NCBI GenBank assembly: GCA_947168585.1
Contig: CAMVMK010000008.1
Span: forward strand, 1-61,739
Source: an uncultured Fretibacterium sp.
Lineage (GTDB): Bacteria > Synergistota > Synergistia > Synergistales > Aminobacteriaceae
Direction of reading: 5' to 3'
Length of the DNA: 61,739 nt
In this document: positions 7,457 through 15,688 of the stretch, one piece after another
How the letters are laid out: each line of letters starts with the position of its first letter
Position numbering within the stretch: position 1 is the stretch's first letter
Notes under the pieces: generated by a model
The model's database searches: none
What the model was told of the DNA's origin: nothing
The model's input: only the letters and a program-made list of their open reading frames with translations
Program-made: the position numbers and the translations under genes

Positions 7457-9788
7457 TGCTAAAATCGAAATATCTGACTCCGCCTAATTTTTTATCATCA
7501 ACGCCCGGAAGCATCTGTTTTGAAGTTTCCTTGAATTTCTGAGTAAATTTAGTCCGGCTCAATGCTTCGTGGCCTGCTCCGCGTGCCCATGTTGTATACA
7601 TGATATAAAGCTCATCGCGTGAGATAAGATTTTCAGCGGGCGGCATGGACTCTTCAATGAAAGCAGCTACGGGATTAATAAGCAGTGAAAACTCTTTGAG
7701 CATGTTTTTCTGTTCGAGTGTTTCAGTGAACCGGCCTTGAGCTTTCAAGATTTTATAACCCTGATAACACCAGTTGAAGATGCCCGGCAGTTCTGCTTTA
7801 AGCTTCTTTTCCAGCGTTCTATCCGCAGTTTTTTCGTCGAAAGTGCGGAGGAAATCAATAAAAACAATACGCCTAAAAAAGCCGTAAGTTGTATCTCGGG
7901 ACTTCATATAGTCATTGCAGGCTGAAATCATGACACAGCGGGGCTTAAAAGGCACAAAGTCTTTATTTTTGTAGCAGCCGTTTATTGTGTCGCCGCCTAC
8001 AATCTGTTTGAAAAAACTTTCCGCCCCCTTGACGTTTGAGCTCGTCTCAGTGCTGATATTTACTAATGAATTCATGAGGCTTATACGCTGAAACGGCTCA
8101 ACGAGGCTGCTCATCTCTACGTTCGATACGTTTTCTTCGTTAAATACTGCACTTAAGGTATTTAGAAAAACGCTTTTACCATTCGCGCCGCTGCCTATCA
8201 AGAAGAAACATTTTTGCATTGAGCAGTCATTGAATAAGCAATAGCCCGACATTTCCTGCAGGACCCGTACTGAAGTGTCGCGCTCGTTCATGATTTCGGA
8301 TACAAATTTATCCCACCGTTCGCATTTAGCTTTATCGTCGTAATCATAATCGACTTGTATAGTGCTCATATCGGTCGGCGAGTGTTCGCGGAATTTGCCC
8401 GTATCGAGCTCTAGAACGCCGTTTTTGAAGTTAAAAATAGGCTGGCGGTTAAATAGTTCCTTAGTCGTGATTTCGGCGGTTAAATAGCGCATTAGGGACG
8501 GTAATTTGCTTCCGCTCGCCCATTTGCCTAAAATCCGAATGAAATAGCCCGCAATTTCGTTATCGCTGCGCTGCTGCCAAACGCCGTGAGTGTATTCAAA
8601 GAAGCCCTGACCTTCAGCGAAAATTAGGGTATGTTTTGCTAAAATCTCCCTGACTAAAAACGGCTCGGGAGGCATTCTTAGGGCTTTTTTTCTTACGGAG
8701 TTAATGAAGTTTTCGGAGAAGCCTTTAATATTTGCGAGCAGTTCTTCAAGATCGGGCTCATCAACGAAGCGGGCGGCCTCGTAAACGAATTTTTTAAGCT
8801 CGTCGCTGTCGGTAAGTTTAGAAGCGAGCATTTGTATACCCGGCTTAGCGTCCGCAACAAGTTCAAATAAATCACCTCCGGCAGCGTAATAATCCGAAAC
8901 ATCTTTGACGCCTTCAGGGAGCTGTCCGCATTTGAATTTAATCCTGTTCTTAAAAAGAACTTGGCACATGTTCATAGTAAAACGAGTGCCCGCGCTGTCG
9001 CTGTCGAAACATACGAAAACATAAGGCGTTGTTTTTACCATGCTCAAAACCTGCTTAAGCGAGTATTGATTGAAGTAGCCGCTGATTGGAGAAAGAACGC
9101 GGAAGCCCTCTTGCTCAAAGCTCATAGCGTCAAAAGCTCCTTCGGCGATTACAGTGTACTTATCAATTAAAGCCTGTTTTTTGGCATCCTTAACCTGCAT
9201 TAAATCCCTGTGTTCATCGGAGAAAGTATGCAAGCCCCACGGGATATTTTCGTTCATTCCGTCTAAATAGTCTTTCTTGTATTTGCTCACGCCCTCTTTG
9301 CCGCTTCTGTCGCGCCCGATACAGTAGGCAACATAGCCGTTCTTAAAATACGGGATTGTCAAGCGGTCTTCTTTAGCGTCGTAGCCTAATTTAAGGCGTT
9401 CTATTGTAGTTTTCTTGATGCCCCTGCGTTTTAGATAAGATAGGTCGCTGTCCCGTAAATTAGAGTGGAAGCGTGCTATTGCAAGGCAATAATTTTGGGT
9501 ATACTCTACCCAGTCTTTGTCATAGCCGCCTCCGAGCTCCTGAATAGCTTTCCCCTTGTCGCCGCCGTATTTTACGTAAGCAACGAGGTCGATAATGTCG
9601 CCGCCTAATCCCTGTTTGAAGTCGTACCAGTGGTCTGTGAATACAATTAAAGCAGTTGGATTTTGAGAGTCAGGGGCAAAAGATTTACAGCGGTCTCCGT
9701 CGCGCTTAACAGGCCAGCCTAAGACATCGCGGGCATAGTCGAGAACGTTGTATTTTTCTTTTATTTTTGCAATTCTGTCCAGTCCCAT
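7425..9788 (-). CDS. Phage primase-helicase (TOPRIM plus SF3/D5-type helicase)
   Basis: A 787-residue replication protein. The N-terminus (about 1-100) resembles the DnaG/CHC2 zinc-domain region (HWYDFKQGLGGDIIDLV) though the Cys ligands are reduced. A TOPRIM domain follows (about 205-280) with the Glu in VIAEGAFDAMS and the acidic FDSDSAG motif, the catalytic centre of primases. The C-terminal half is a D5/P4-type SF3 helicase: D5_N region, Walker A LIGSGANGKSVF near residue 530, then VNISTETSS and VMISACNDY motifs. It primes and unwinds phage DNA. Its start overlaps the resolvase gene by 28 bases. Confidence 0.92.
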   Translation of the reverse strand: MGLDRIAKIKEKYNVLDYARDVLGWPVKRDGDRCKSFAPDSQNPTALIVFTDHWYDFKQGLGGDIIDLVAYVKYGGDKGKAIQELGGGYDKDWVEYTQNYCLAIARFHSNLRDSDLSYLKRRGIKKTTIERLKLGYDAKEDRLTIPYFKNGYVAYCIGRDRSGKEGVSKYKKDYLDGMNENIPWGLHTFSDEHRDLMQVKDAKKQALIDKYTVIAEGAFDAMSFEQEGFRVLSPISGYFNQYSLKQVLSMVKTTPYVFVCFDSDSAGTRFTMNMCQVLFKNRIKFKCGQLPEGVKDVSDYYAAGGDLFELVADAKPGIQMLASKLTDSDELKKFVYEAARFVDEPDLEELLANIKGFSENFINSVRKKALRMPPEPFLVREILAKHTLIFAEGQGFFEYTHGVWQQRSDNEIAGYFIRILGKWASGSKLPSLMRYLTAEITTKELFNRQPIFNFKNGVLELDTGKFREHSPTDMSTIQVDYDYDDKAKCERWDKFVSEIMNERDTSVRVLQEMSGYCLFNDCSMQKCFFLIGSGANGKSVFLNTLSAVFNEENVSNVEMSSLVEPFQRISLMNSLVNISTETSSNVKGAESFFKQIVGGDTINGCYKNKDFVPFKPRCVMISACNDYMKSRDTTYGFFRRIVFIDFLRTFDEKTADRTLEKKLKAELPGIFNWCYQGYKILKAQGRFTETLEQKNMLKEFSLLINPVAAFIEESMPPAENLISRDELYIMYTTWARGAGHEALSRTKFTQKFKETSKQMLPGVDDKKLGGVRYFDFSNVKRDTTMGN

Positions 9789-10171
9789 TTAGTTCCCTCC
9801 TCTGGTTTTAGTGATTTTCTGCCGTCAATCAATGCAGATTTTACAACCTCGACATCAAAGCGGATAATTGAATTTACGGCCTTAAACCATACGAGAAAAT
9901 AGGCCTCCGCACCGTTTTTTCTGCACATAGCGAGGTTATTAATCTGATTAATTTTAGCGTTCTGCAGGCTCCATGATTTACCCGCGCACTCTTTAGCGTC
10001 GAAGCAGTGAATCCGGCCGTGAGAGATGACTTCATAATCAAACGGCTCGCCTTCAAGATAAAGGCCGCTTTCAGTTCTGCGGGCGTGGTTTTTGTGCATG
10101 TGGATACCGGCAGCCCCTAAATATTTACTCACGCGGTCAAGCTCAATCTCGAATTCATGTCCCTTACGCAT
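9761..10171 (-). CDS. Holliday junction resolvase RecU-like nuclease
   Basis: A 136-residue protein of the RecU/PD-(D/E)xK fold. The central GEPFDYEVISHGRIHCFDAK holds the Asp and the ExK-like DAKEC pair used for metal binding, and the spacing fits RecU-like small phage nucleases. It would cut branched DNA made during replication and recombination. It overlaps the primase-helicase gene and the upstream BRO gene (43 bases), consistent with strict co-expression. Confidence 0.78.
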   Translation of the reverse strand: MRKGHEFEIELDRVSKYLGAAGIHMHKNHARRTESGLYLEGEPFDYEVISHGRIHCFDAKECAGKSWSLQNAKINQINNLAMCRKNGAEAYFLVWFKAVNSIIRFDVEVVKSALIDGRKSLKPEEGTKWDWTELQK

Positions 10172-11037
10172 TGTAATATTTTCTCCTTCCCCTCTTCGGT
10201 GAAAAACCAGTCCCAGCCTTTCATGAAGCCGTAAACAAGCAAATGATTTTCCGATGCTAATTTTGCAACCTGCATATCATCAAGGCCGATTTGTGCGCCG
10301 ATTTCTTCAGCTGAATAGAATTTAGTATCGCTCGCTTTTCCCGTCAGCTTGATGTTTATGTTATATCCGCTTGAGCGGCGCAATGACGGGAGAACTTCAT
10401 GAAAAACCCAATGCTTAAATTTTTCCGCTTCGGGCTTGCTGCTCCTGAAAATTAAACGGTAAAGTCCGGGCTCGTTGATAAAATTATAAAACTGTGCCCC
10501 GCCTCGTTTTTTTTGACCCTCAGAATTTCTTAGGGTCATTTTTTCATCGTCGGCAAGCGGTTTTATAGCTTCAGTTACGTTCGTAAGTCCTAAAATGTCG
10601 CAGACATCTTTAGCCATGAAGAAAATCTCGCCGTTTTGCTCGAAAATCCTAACTTGATTTTCCCCGTAATTGAAAAGTTGTATTTCACCCTTAGGGGCAG
10701 GAGCGTTTAATTCAAGTTCGCGGCGTATCTGATAAAGAAAATCTACAACTTCGGCGGCTTTTCTTTTCCCTGAAACTTTGCATAATTTCAGAAGCCCGTT
10801 GAAGTTAAAGACGGTAACAACGCGGAAGCCTTTGCGGCGGAGATTTAGCTCAGTTTCGCGGTAATCGGGAATATTCACAAAAAGCTCCGCTAAATTTTTT
10901 ATGCAATGCTCAGGATTTTTATACCCGAGCATTACTCCTATCTGTTCCGATGTTACCCAAAAATCCGCGTTTTTTAAGTCGTCAACGTAAAAATCTACGG
11001 TTGAATATCCAAATTCGCGTGTTGTAAGCAAAAACAT
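10129..11037 (-). CDS. BRO-N antirepressor-like protein with extra N-terminal domain
   Basis: A 302-residue protein. Residues about 115-215 form a BRO-N domain (VRIFEQNGEIFFMAKDVCD, then FINEPGLYRLIFRSSKPEAE and HWVFHEVLPSLRR). Residues 1-95 are a second, diverged version related to the neighbouring 11041-11490 gene (both start with a TTREF motif, then FWVT.EQIG..LGY). The C-terminus after 225 carries a short HTH-like region. BRO-N proteins in phages usually act as antirepressors or DNA-binding regulators. A clear GGAGG site precedes the ATG. Confidence 0.82.
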   Translation of the reverse strand: MFLLTTREFGYSTVDFYVDDLKNADFWVTSEQIGVMLGYKNPEHCIKNLAELFVNIPDYRETELNLRRKGFRVVTVFNFNGLLKLCKVSGKRKAAEVVDFLYQIRRELELNAPAPKGEIQLFNYGENQVRIFEQNGEIFFMAKDVCDILGLTNVTEAIKPLADDEKMTLRNSEGQKKRGGAQFYNFINEPGLYRLIFRSSKPEAEKFKHWVFHEVLPSLRRSSGYNINIKLTGKASDTKFYSAEEIGAQIGLDDMQVAKLASENHLLVYGFMKGWDWFFTEEGKEKILQCVRDMNSRLSLTA

Positions 11038-11040
11038 TTT

Positions 11041-11490
11041 TTATTCCTCCCACGGTCTGTTATGCCAGCCTAAAGAACTAAAAAGGCCGGAAATTCCTTT
11101 GCTTTTATCGACTTCCTTAAGAACAACAACTTTTGGCGTTCCGTAGCTCCCTGTCCGCCGGATTTCGTCCATTACGTTCCAGGCGAAGTCTATAACGTCG
11201 TTAGCTTTCGGTTTGTTTGAGAAGCGGCAGATTTCGAGAAACCCCTTGAAGTTATACAGAGTTACCGTCTGCATTCCGCCGGAGGAAGGGACAATTTGTC
11301 CCCCCCTTGAGTATTTATCGAGGCGTTCACTGTTGCGCTTGTGAATTTTTTTTATAGCGTCGGTCGGGTCTGAATACCCTAAAAGCCTGCCTATTTGTTC
11401 ACGGGTAACCCAGAAGCCGTCGTCTTGATTATCTGCTTCGTAGCAGTCGAGTTTTGCGCCGTTAAATTCGCGTGTTGTTAAGATTTTCAT
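11041..11490 (-). CDS. BRO-N-like regulator, short form
   Basis: A 149-residue paralog of the N-terminal part of the next gene downstream. Shared features are TTREFNGAKLDCYEAD, FWVTREQIGRLLGYSDP and VTLYNFKGFLEICR. It lacks an evident C-terminal domain. Probably DNA-binding; function in this phage unknown. It starts inside the end of the HNH gene (29-base overlap). Confidence 0.72.
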   Translation of the reverse strand: MKILTTREFNGAKLDCYEADNQDDGFWVTREQIGRLLGYSDPTDAIKKIHKRNSERLDKYSRGGQIVPSSGGMQTVTLYNFKGFLEICRFSNKPKANDVIDFAWNVMDEIRRTGSYGTPKVVVLKEVDKSKGISGLFSSLGWHNRPWEE

Positions 11491-11980
11491 TTTGTTTCCT
11501 CCTTATGTCTTCTTGATGGACTTCAGCGTGGCATTTCTCGCAGAGAGTTACGAGGTCGTCCATAGGTTCAGAGCCTAAATTTTCGTAGTTTATATGGTGG
11601 CACTGTAAATTTTTGCCGGTATGGCAAAATGCGCATTGGCCGCGATCCAAAATCCAACGCTGGCGGGCTTTAGCTTTCCATTCGGGCGACTTGATATATT
11701 CGTAATATCCGCCGGGGTATTTTTGCAGAAAAGCCTCGCGCTTCTCTTCCGATATAAACTGCACCCGGCATATTTCGCGCTGAATTTCAAGCAGAGGGCG
11801 GGTCTGCTCATCGGCTTTAAGTTTTAAGATTTTTATTATTTCAGTGTCGGGGATATAATAAAGTCTGAGAGGTACTGCAATTTTCACAGCTTTAATTTTG
11901 TTTTCCTCGATCCAATTTATTAACGTTTTTTCGTCAACGTTGTATTCCGCATGAATTTCTCCTATTGTGTATAAATTCAA
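11462..11980 (-). CDS. HNH endonuclease with N-terminal helix-turn-helix
   Basis: A 172-residue protein. Residues 1-50 look like a DNA-binding helix-turn-helix (EIHAEYNVDEKTLINWIEEN). The C-terminal HNH domain has CAFCHTGKNLQCHHINYENL and then TLCEKCHAEVH, giving two CxxC zinc pairs plus the His-His and final His of the nuclease. It could be a nicking enzyme for replication or packaging, or a free-standing homing-type nuclease. Overlaps both neighbours. Confidence 0.83.
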   Translation of the reverse strand: MNLYTIGEIHAEYNVDEKTLINWIEENKIKAVKIAVPLRLYYIPDTEIIKILKLKADEQTRPLLEIQREICRVQFISEEKREAFLQKYPGGYYEYIKSPEWKAKARQRWILDRGQCAFCHTGKNLQCHHINYENLGSEPMDDLVTLCEKCHAEVHQEDIRRKQNENLNNTRI

Positions 11981-13584
11981 GAAACAACAGCTCCTCCCTT
12001 TATTTTCCCTATAAGTTCATTAGCGTCTTTGCGCGTCAAATTATCCGTGTCGTATCCGCGAGCCTGCAAGAAATAAATCTGCTTTCTTGTCGGAGGCTGA
12101 GCAAAAATATGCGAAATAAACTGCACGGCCTCGAACCTTGATAAACTGCTTGTATCAAAGTTCGGGAATTGTTTTGCGATAACCTGCCTTTGTTTATCGG
12201 TCGGCGGGAGACTTTTGGATTTTTGTGCTAAACTTAAATCCCAAAAAGGCCGCTGCTCCGAACAATGGCAGCACAAATAATGGTAAACGGCATCAATAGC
12301 CTGTTGTGCAGGTAATTTCTTCCCGAGCCATTTTATCTGGCCTAAACTGTCCTCCGGCGGAAGATAAATATTCTGCACAAATAAACTGCCGTCCGTCTTC
12401 CGGATAAAGTTGATATTATGGGTGTTGTAATTATTTTTCTCTGCCCAAAGTTTTACGTGCTGAACGTTCTTTATCCACGCTTCCGGAGTGTCCATAGCCG
12501 TTAATGCAATGTCGGGAAGGTCGAATAAATTACCTTGAAGTTCGCCGCGTAATTTCGGCGGAATATCTTTAATATCAAGCCCGAGCAGGGACGGAGCTGT
12601 GCAGAAATCAGCATTATCACCCGCTCCTACGCAGTCAATCAAAGTTAAAAAATCTTTATCAGGATGCAGACGCAAGCCGCGCCCTACAATTTGAGTATAA
12701 AGGCTGATGTTCTTCGTAGGTCTGGCCATGATAATAGTTTTCACGTTCGGGAGGTCAGTACCCTCTGTGAAAATCATGCAGTTTGTAAGGCATGGAATAT
12801 CACCCCTGCTGAATGCTTTTATAATCCCGCTCCTATCCCCGCAGCCTTTGACAGCGACAGCTCCGGGAATAAAACGCGCTAAATTTTCAGCATGTGAAAC
12901 AGAAGCACAGAAAATCAAGCACGGAGGCTTAGCATATAAATTATAAACTTCGGCCAATGCTTTATTAGCACTCTCAATATTCACAGCTTTGTCTAACGCT
13001 TCGGGAGCGTAATCACCCAATCTTACGGCAACACGCCTTAAATCATAGCTTAATTGAACGCGCAGGCAGTTAATAGGAGAAAGATAGCCGTTTTCAATAC
13101 CCCAGCGCATGTCATGTTCATAAATAATATCCTGGTAAATTTCTTTTAAGCCTACGCCGTCATTGCGGTTAGGAGTTGCGGTAAAACCTAATAACAAACG
13201 CGGCTTAAAATAGTTAATTATTTCCCTGTAAGTTTTAGCTGTGCTGTGATGAGCTTCGTCTACAACTACAATATCAAAATCATCGGGCTTGAATTTATCC
13301 AAACGCCTGACGAGCGATTGAACGGACGCGCTAATGACTTCTTCGCCGTGAGAAGTTTCTTCAGCCTGTTCAACACCGAATGAGCAGCCAAAATATTTTT
13401 CAGGCTGATGTACTAATTCATCACGGTGCGAGAGTATCAGCATTCTGCCTCTTCGCGGAATCTGCGACATGCAAACAGTTTTGCCTGCGCCTGTGAAAAG
13501 GCAGATAAGGTAAGCTCCCGACTCCGGGATAGAGTCGAGAGCTTCCCGCTGATACGGTCGTAAATTAAAACGGTATTTCAGCAT
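11977..13584 (-). CDS. Phage DEAH superfamily 2 helicase
   Basis: A protein of 535 residues from the ATG at 13584 (a TTG three codons upstream is also possible). Motifs in order: Q-like NLRPYQREAL, Walker A LFTGAGKTVCM, DEAH box VVVDEAHHS, motif III-like GFTATPNR, and in the second RecA domain the motif VI IVGRGLRLH. The C-terminal 180 residues lie beyond the helicase core. It probably remodels forks or junctions; its neighbours SSB, resolvase and primase support this. Overlaps the SSB-like gene by 20 bases. Confidence 0.9.
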   Translation of the reverse strand: MLKYRFNLRPYQREALDSIPESGAYLICLFTGAGKTVCMSQIPRRGRMLILSHRDELVHQPEKYFGCSFGVEQAEETSHGEEVISASVQSLVRRLDKFKPDDFDIVVVDEAHHSTAKTYREIINYFKPRLLLGFTATPNRNDGVGLKEIYQDIIYEHDMRWGIENGYLSPINCLRVQLSYDLRRVAVRLGDYAPEALDKAVNIESANKALAEVYNLYAKPPCLIFCASVSHAENLARFIPGAVAVKGCGDRSGIIKAFSRGDIPCLTNCMIFTEGTDLPNVKTIIMARPTKNISLYTQIVGRGLRLHPDKDFLTLIDCVGAGDNADFCTAPSLLGLDIKDIPPKLRGELQGNLFDLPDIALTAMDTPEAWIKNVQHVKLWAEKNNYNTHNINFIRKTDGSLFVQNIYLPPEDSLGQIKWLGKKLPAQQAIDAVYHYLCCHCSEQRPFWDLSLAQKSKSLPPTDKQRQVIAKQFPNFDTSSLSRFEAVQFISHIFAQPPTRKQIYFLQARGYDTDNLTRKDANELIGKIKGGAVVS

Positions 13585-14029
13585 CAGGTTCAATCATTTC
13601 GGGATTAACGGGAGCTTGTACGGGGGGCTGCTCATCTGTCCAAGCCGGGAGAAGACCTTGTTTAGAACGCGGAATAAATTTCTTGACGTTGTTGCGCATG
13701 TCGCCGTTGTTGTCGACTTTGTTGAAGATTTCCGCCGCGCCGTCTTTGTTCTCCCAATGAGAGAGCTCAAAATCGCCGGGAGTAATACCAAAACTTTCAA
13801 AAATCTCCCCGATATTTCTGTTGGTTAATTCGGGGTTCTCTTCGAGAAAAACGAGATTGTGAATAAGTTTCTGCTTGTACCCGTTGACTTTAAGGGTAAT
13901 TTTGAGCATATCGCGGCCGCTTCTTGATGTTGTTTCTTCGACCGTTTCAATTCTTACGCGGTAATTGCCGGGTGCAATTAAAAAACTTTTCCCGTAATCT
14001 TCGGGGTTATAATTCCATTTGATGTTCAT
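13565..14029 (-). CDS. Phage single-strand DNA-binding-like protein (DUF669 type)
   Basis: A 154-residue protein. The beta-rich core (YRVRIETVEETTSRSGRDML, then ITLKVNG and IGEIFESFGI) fits DUF669, a phage family placed next to recombination genes. It ends in an acidic tail DAEIPF, the tip shape used by SSB proteins to recruit partners. That tip is a strong functional hint that it coats single-strand DNA and binds the helicase encoded next. Its ATG overlaps the stop of the upstream small gene (TAATG). Confidence 0.75.
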   Translation of the reverse strand: MNIKWNYNPEDYGKSFLIAPGNYRVRIETVEETTSRSGRDMLKITLKVNGYKQKLIHNLVFLEENPELTNRNIGEIFESFGITPGDFELSHWENKDGAAEIFNKVDNNGDMRNNVKKFIPRSKQGLLPAWTDEQPPVQAPVNPEMIEPDAEIPF

Positions 14030-14142
14030 TATAAATTATTCTCCTTTCTAATTTGATCAGCCTTTGCACTGATATAGTCCGCGACAGCGTCTGCGAGAGT
14101 GATTAAAGCCATTCCGCTGAAAAAAGCGATGATTATAGACAT
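14029..14142 (-). CDS. Tiny membrane peptide (37 aa) of prophage
   Basis: Start ATG at 14142 has GGAAAGGGAGT upstream; the stop overlaps the SSB-like ATG. The peptide begins MSIIIAFFSGMALITLADAV, a single hydrophobic span, with a charged tail. Function unknown. Coupling on both sides argues that it is real. Confidence 0.6.
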   Translation of the reverse strand: MSIIIAFFSGMALITLADAVADYISAKADQIRKENNL

Positions 14143-14145
14143 TGG

Positions 14146-14304
14146 TTACTCCCTTTCCGCTATTTTTTTAATGGTGGAAACAAGCCACGAAAATACATAC
14201 ACGGCGAACCAAAGACAACCGCACACAAAAACGACGCGTAAAAAGTCAAATAAAAGCTCGCCGACACTGCCTTCGACAGGCACGTAGTTCAAAAACTCAC
14301 TCAT
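14146..14304 (-). CDS. Small membrane protein (52 aa) of prophage
   Basis: Starts at the ATG at 14304, which overlaps the end of the Lar-type gene, and ends three bases before the next ribosome site. One hydrophobic span (VVFVCGCLWFAVYVFSWLV) near the middle, with a basic end IKKIAERE. Function unknown; forms a pair with the following 37-residue membrane peptide. Confidence 0.6.
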   Translation of the reverse strand: MSEFLNYVPVEGSVGELLFDFLRVVFVCGCLWFAVYVFSWLVSTIKKIAERE

Positions 14305-14471
14305 TCTCCCGCTCTCCTGTTCCAAGCCTCGACGGCTATTTCAGCTCCAAGATGGTCGCATGTTCCGCAATCGCAATTTTTACATTCAACACTGTATAAT
14401 TGCTCCTCTTTATTGCTGATTAACACGGCTTCTCCGCCGCAGAAAGGGCAGGGTTTTAATTTCTCAGTCAT
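14301..14471 (-). CDS. Lar-family zinc-finger protein 1
   Basis: A 56-residue protein beginning MTEKLKPCPFCGGEAVLI, with a second CxxC (CKNCDC) and the family end VEAWNRR. This is the pattern of the Lar restriction-alleviation family: two CPxCG-type zinc knuckles and a C-terminal AVEAWNxR helix. Members are small phage proteins, a few of which reduce host restriction; most have no tested role. Its start overlaps the stop of the next paralog upstream by ATGA. Confidence 0.8.
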   Translation of the reverse strand: MTEKLKPCPFCGGEAVLISNKEEQLYSVECKNCDCGTCDHLGAEIAVEAWNRRAGE

Positions 14472-14641
14472 TCTCCCACTCTCCTGTTCCAAGCCTCGAC
14501 TGCTTCCTGCTCAGTTATGTAATAACGTGTTCGACGTATAATACAATCAATATTTTCACAATCAGCTGCCCAAAACTTACCTTCATTAATCAAAAATGCT
14601 TCGCTCCCGCAAAACGGGCACGGCTTTAATTTTTCACTCAT
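14468..14641 (-). CDS. Lar-family zinc-finger protein 2
   Basis: A 57-residue paralog: MSEKLKPCPFCGSEAFLI at the start and EQEAVEAWNRRVGE at the end. The second zinc pair is altered: CENIDC replaces CxxC. The 3' end of the gene is nearly the same as in the two neighbours (TCCTGTTCCAAGCCTCGAC on the plus strand), showing recent tandem duplication. Coupled to both neighbours by overlapping codons. Confidence 0.75.
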   Translation of the reverse strand: MSEKLKPCPFCGSEAFLINEGKFWAADCENIDCIIRRTRYYITEQEAVEAWNRRVGE

Positions 14642-14795
14642 CTTTTACTCTCCTGTTCCAAGCCTCGACTGCTTCTTGCTCCGTATTGAAATACCCCATA
14701 TAAGCCGGGCAATAAGAGCATTGGATACTCCACTCATCTTTGTTAATTTGCGCTTCATGTCCGCAGAACGGGCAGGGCTTCAATTTCTCAGTCAT
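14634..14795 (-). CDS. Lar-family zinc-finger protein 3
   Basis: A 53-residue paralog: MTEKLKPCPFCGHEAQINKD, second pair CSYC, end TEQEAVEAWNRRVKDE. Start ATG at 14795 has TAAGGAGGAA upstream. It shares the EQEAVEAWNRR end with copy 2 but differs in the middle. Tandem arrangement of three such genes is notable. Confidence 0.77.
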   Translation of the reverse strand: MTEKLKPCPFCGHEAQINKDEWSIQCSYCPAYMGYFNTEQEAVEAWNRRVKDE

Positions 14796-14917
14796 GATTG
14801 TTCCTCCTTATTTTTGAGTATTCTGTATAACTCTGAAGCTAAAAATTGCTTCCTAAAATACTCATTCCATTTCTTTTTCATTCGTAGTATTCGCGGTAAT
14901 TTAGGATGTCGTTTCAT
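14792..14917 (-). CDS. Tiny basic protein (41 aa)
   Basis: Begins MKRHPKLPRILRMKKKWNEY; very basic at the N-terminus, then amphipathic. Its ATG overlaps the stop of the upstream gene (ATGA) and its stop overlaps the next ATG, so it is placed in a chain of coupled genes. Function unknown. Confidence 0.5.
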   Translation of the reverse strand: MKRHPKLPRILRMKKKWNEYFRKQFLASELYRILKNKEEQS

Positions 14918-15231
14918 GCTTGCGCCTCCACTTCGTGCAACTCTTCGTGTTCCTCGCCGTCAATACGCTCAATAAGTCTTTCAATTTCTTGGATAGCCTC
15001 ATCAATTTCTTCCCATTCATCAGCACCGTTAGCTTTTAATTTGCAGATAAGACCGTCAAGTATTTTGTACATCTCGGGCGCGGCGGCGATTAAGCGGCCA
15101 ATCTTATTACGTTCATCATACGGGCAAACTATAGCTATTGGGTTCATATCATCATCAAAAACTGTATCTCCGGGAATATCATCGTATATCCATTGCCACT
15201 TGTCATGGGTATACTCAAACAACTCACTCAT
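14914..15231 (-). CDS. Small acidic phage protein
   Basis: A 105-residue acidic protein with an N-terminal segment IPGDTVFDDDMNPIAIV, the RLIAAAPEMYKILD motif common in small proteins of phage early regions, and a coiled coil rich in Glu at the end. Function unknown. Confidence 0.7.
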   Translation of the reverse strand: MSELFEYTHDKWQWIYDDIPGDTVFDDDMNPIAIVCPYDERNKIGRLIAAAPEMYKILDGLICKLKANGADEWEEIDEAIQEIERLIERIDGEEHEELHEVEAQA

Positions 15232-15234
15232 TGT

Positions 15235-15519
15235 TTACTCCTCCCCTAATATATCGCCGATAGAAGTTCCCACTAAATCTTCTGAGGCGTAAACGTCATA
15301 ACTATCGTAACCTTCGCGTATTAATGACGCTCCTCTTCTTGCGTAATCCATAGCCTCTGATATGGCTACGTAATGTGTTATTTCATTTTGGGATTTATAA
15401 CATTCGCAATCTTCATTACAATATCGTGGTATGTTATGCCAACGACTTTTACCGATACGTTGAACTCTTCTGCAAGCGTGTAAATGAATGCAATCATCTA
15501 AATAATTCGCAGCTGCCAT
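15235..15519 (-). CDS. Small phage protein with Cys-rich centre
   Basis: A 94-residue protein. Cys/His residues in LDDCIHLHACRRVQR and YCNEDCECYK could bind a metal. It precedes the acidic protein by 3 bases. A GAAAGGAG site lies before the ATG. Family not recognised. Confidence 0.6.
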   Translation of the reverse strand: MAAANYLDDCIHLHACRRVQRIGKSRWHNIPRYCNEDCECYKSQNEITHYVAISEAMDYARRGASLIREGYDSYDVYASEDLVGTSIGDILGEE

Positions 15520-15535
15520 TGTTTACTCCTTTCTT

Positions 15536-15568
15536 GAATAAAAAGCCGGTAAGCCGAAACCTACCGGC
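15536..15568 (-). terminator. Rho-independent terminator
   Basis: Minus strand: GCCGGTA, a 10-base loop, TACCGGC, then TTTTTATT. A perfect 7-bp stem. It follows the methyltransferase-like gene (ends 15689) by about 120 bases and precedes the next gene start, so the small-gene block downstream is probably served by readthrough or another promoter. Confidence 0.8.
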
Positions 15569-15688
15569 AAGTCTTGTTAATACACGAACTCTCTCTGCGT
15601 GCTTTTTTGTGTGTCGAAAGAGTTTTTTATACAAACCCTTTCTAAAAAATTTATATAAAACATCTGCCTCAGGCAGGCGGTTTATACC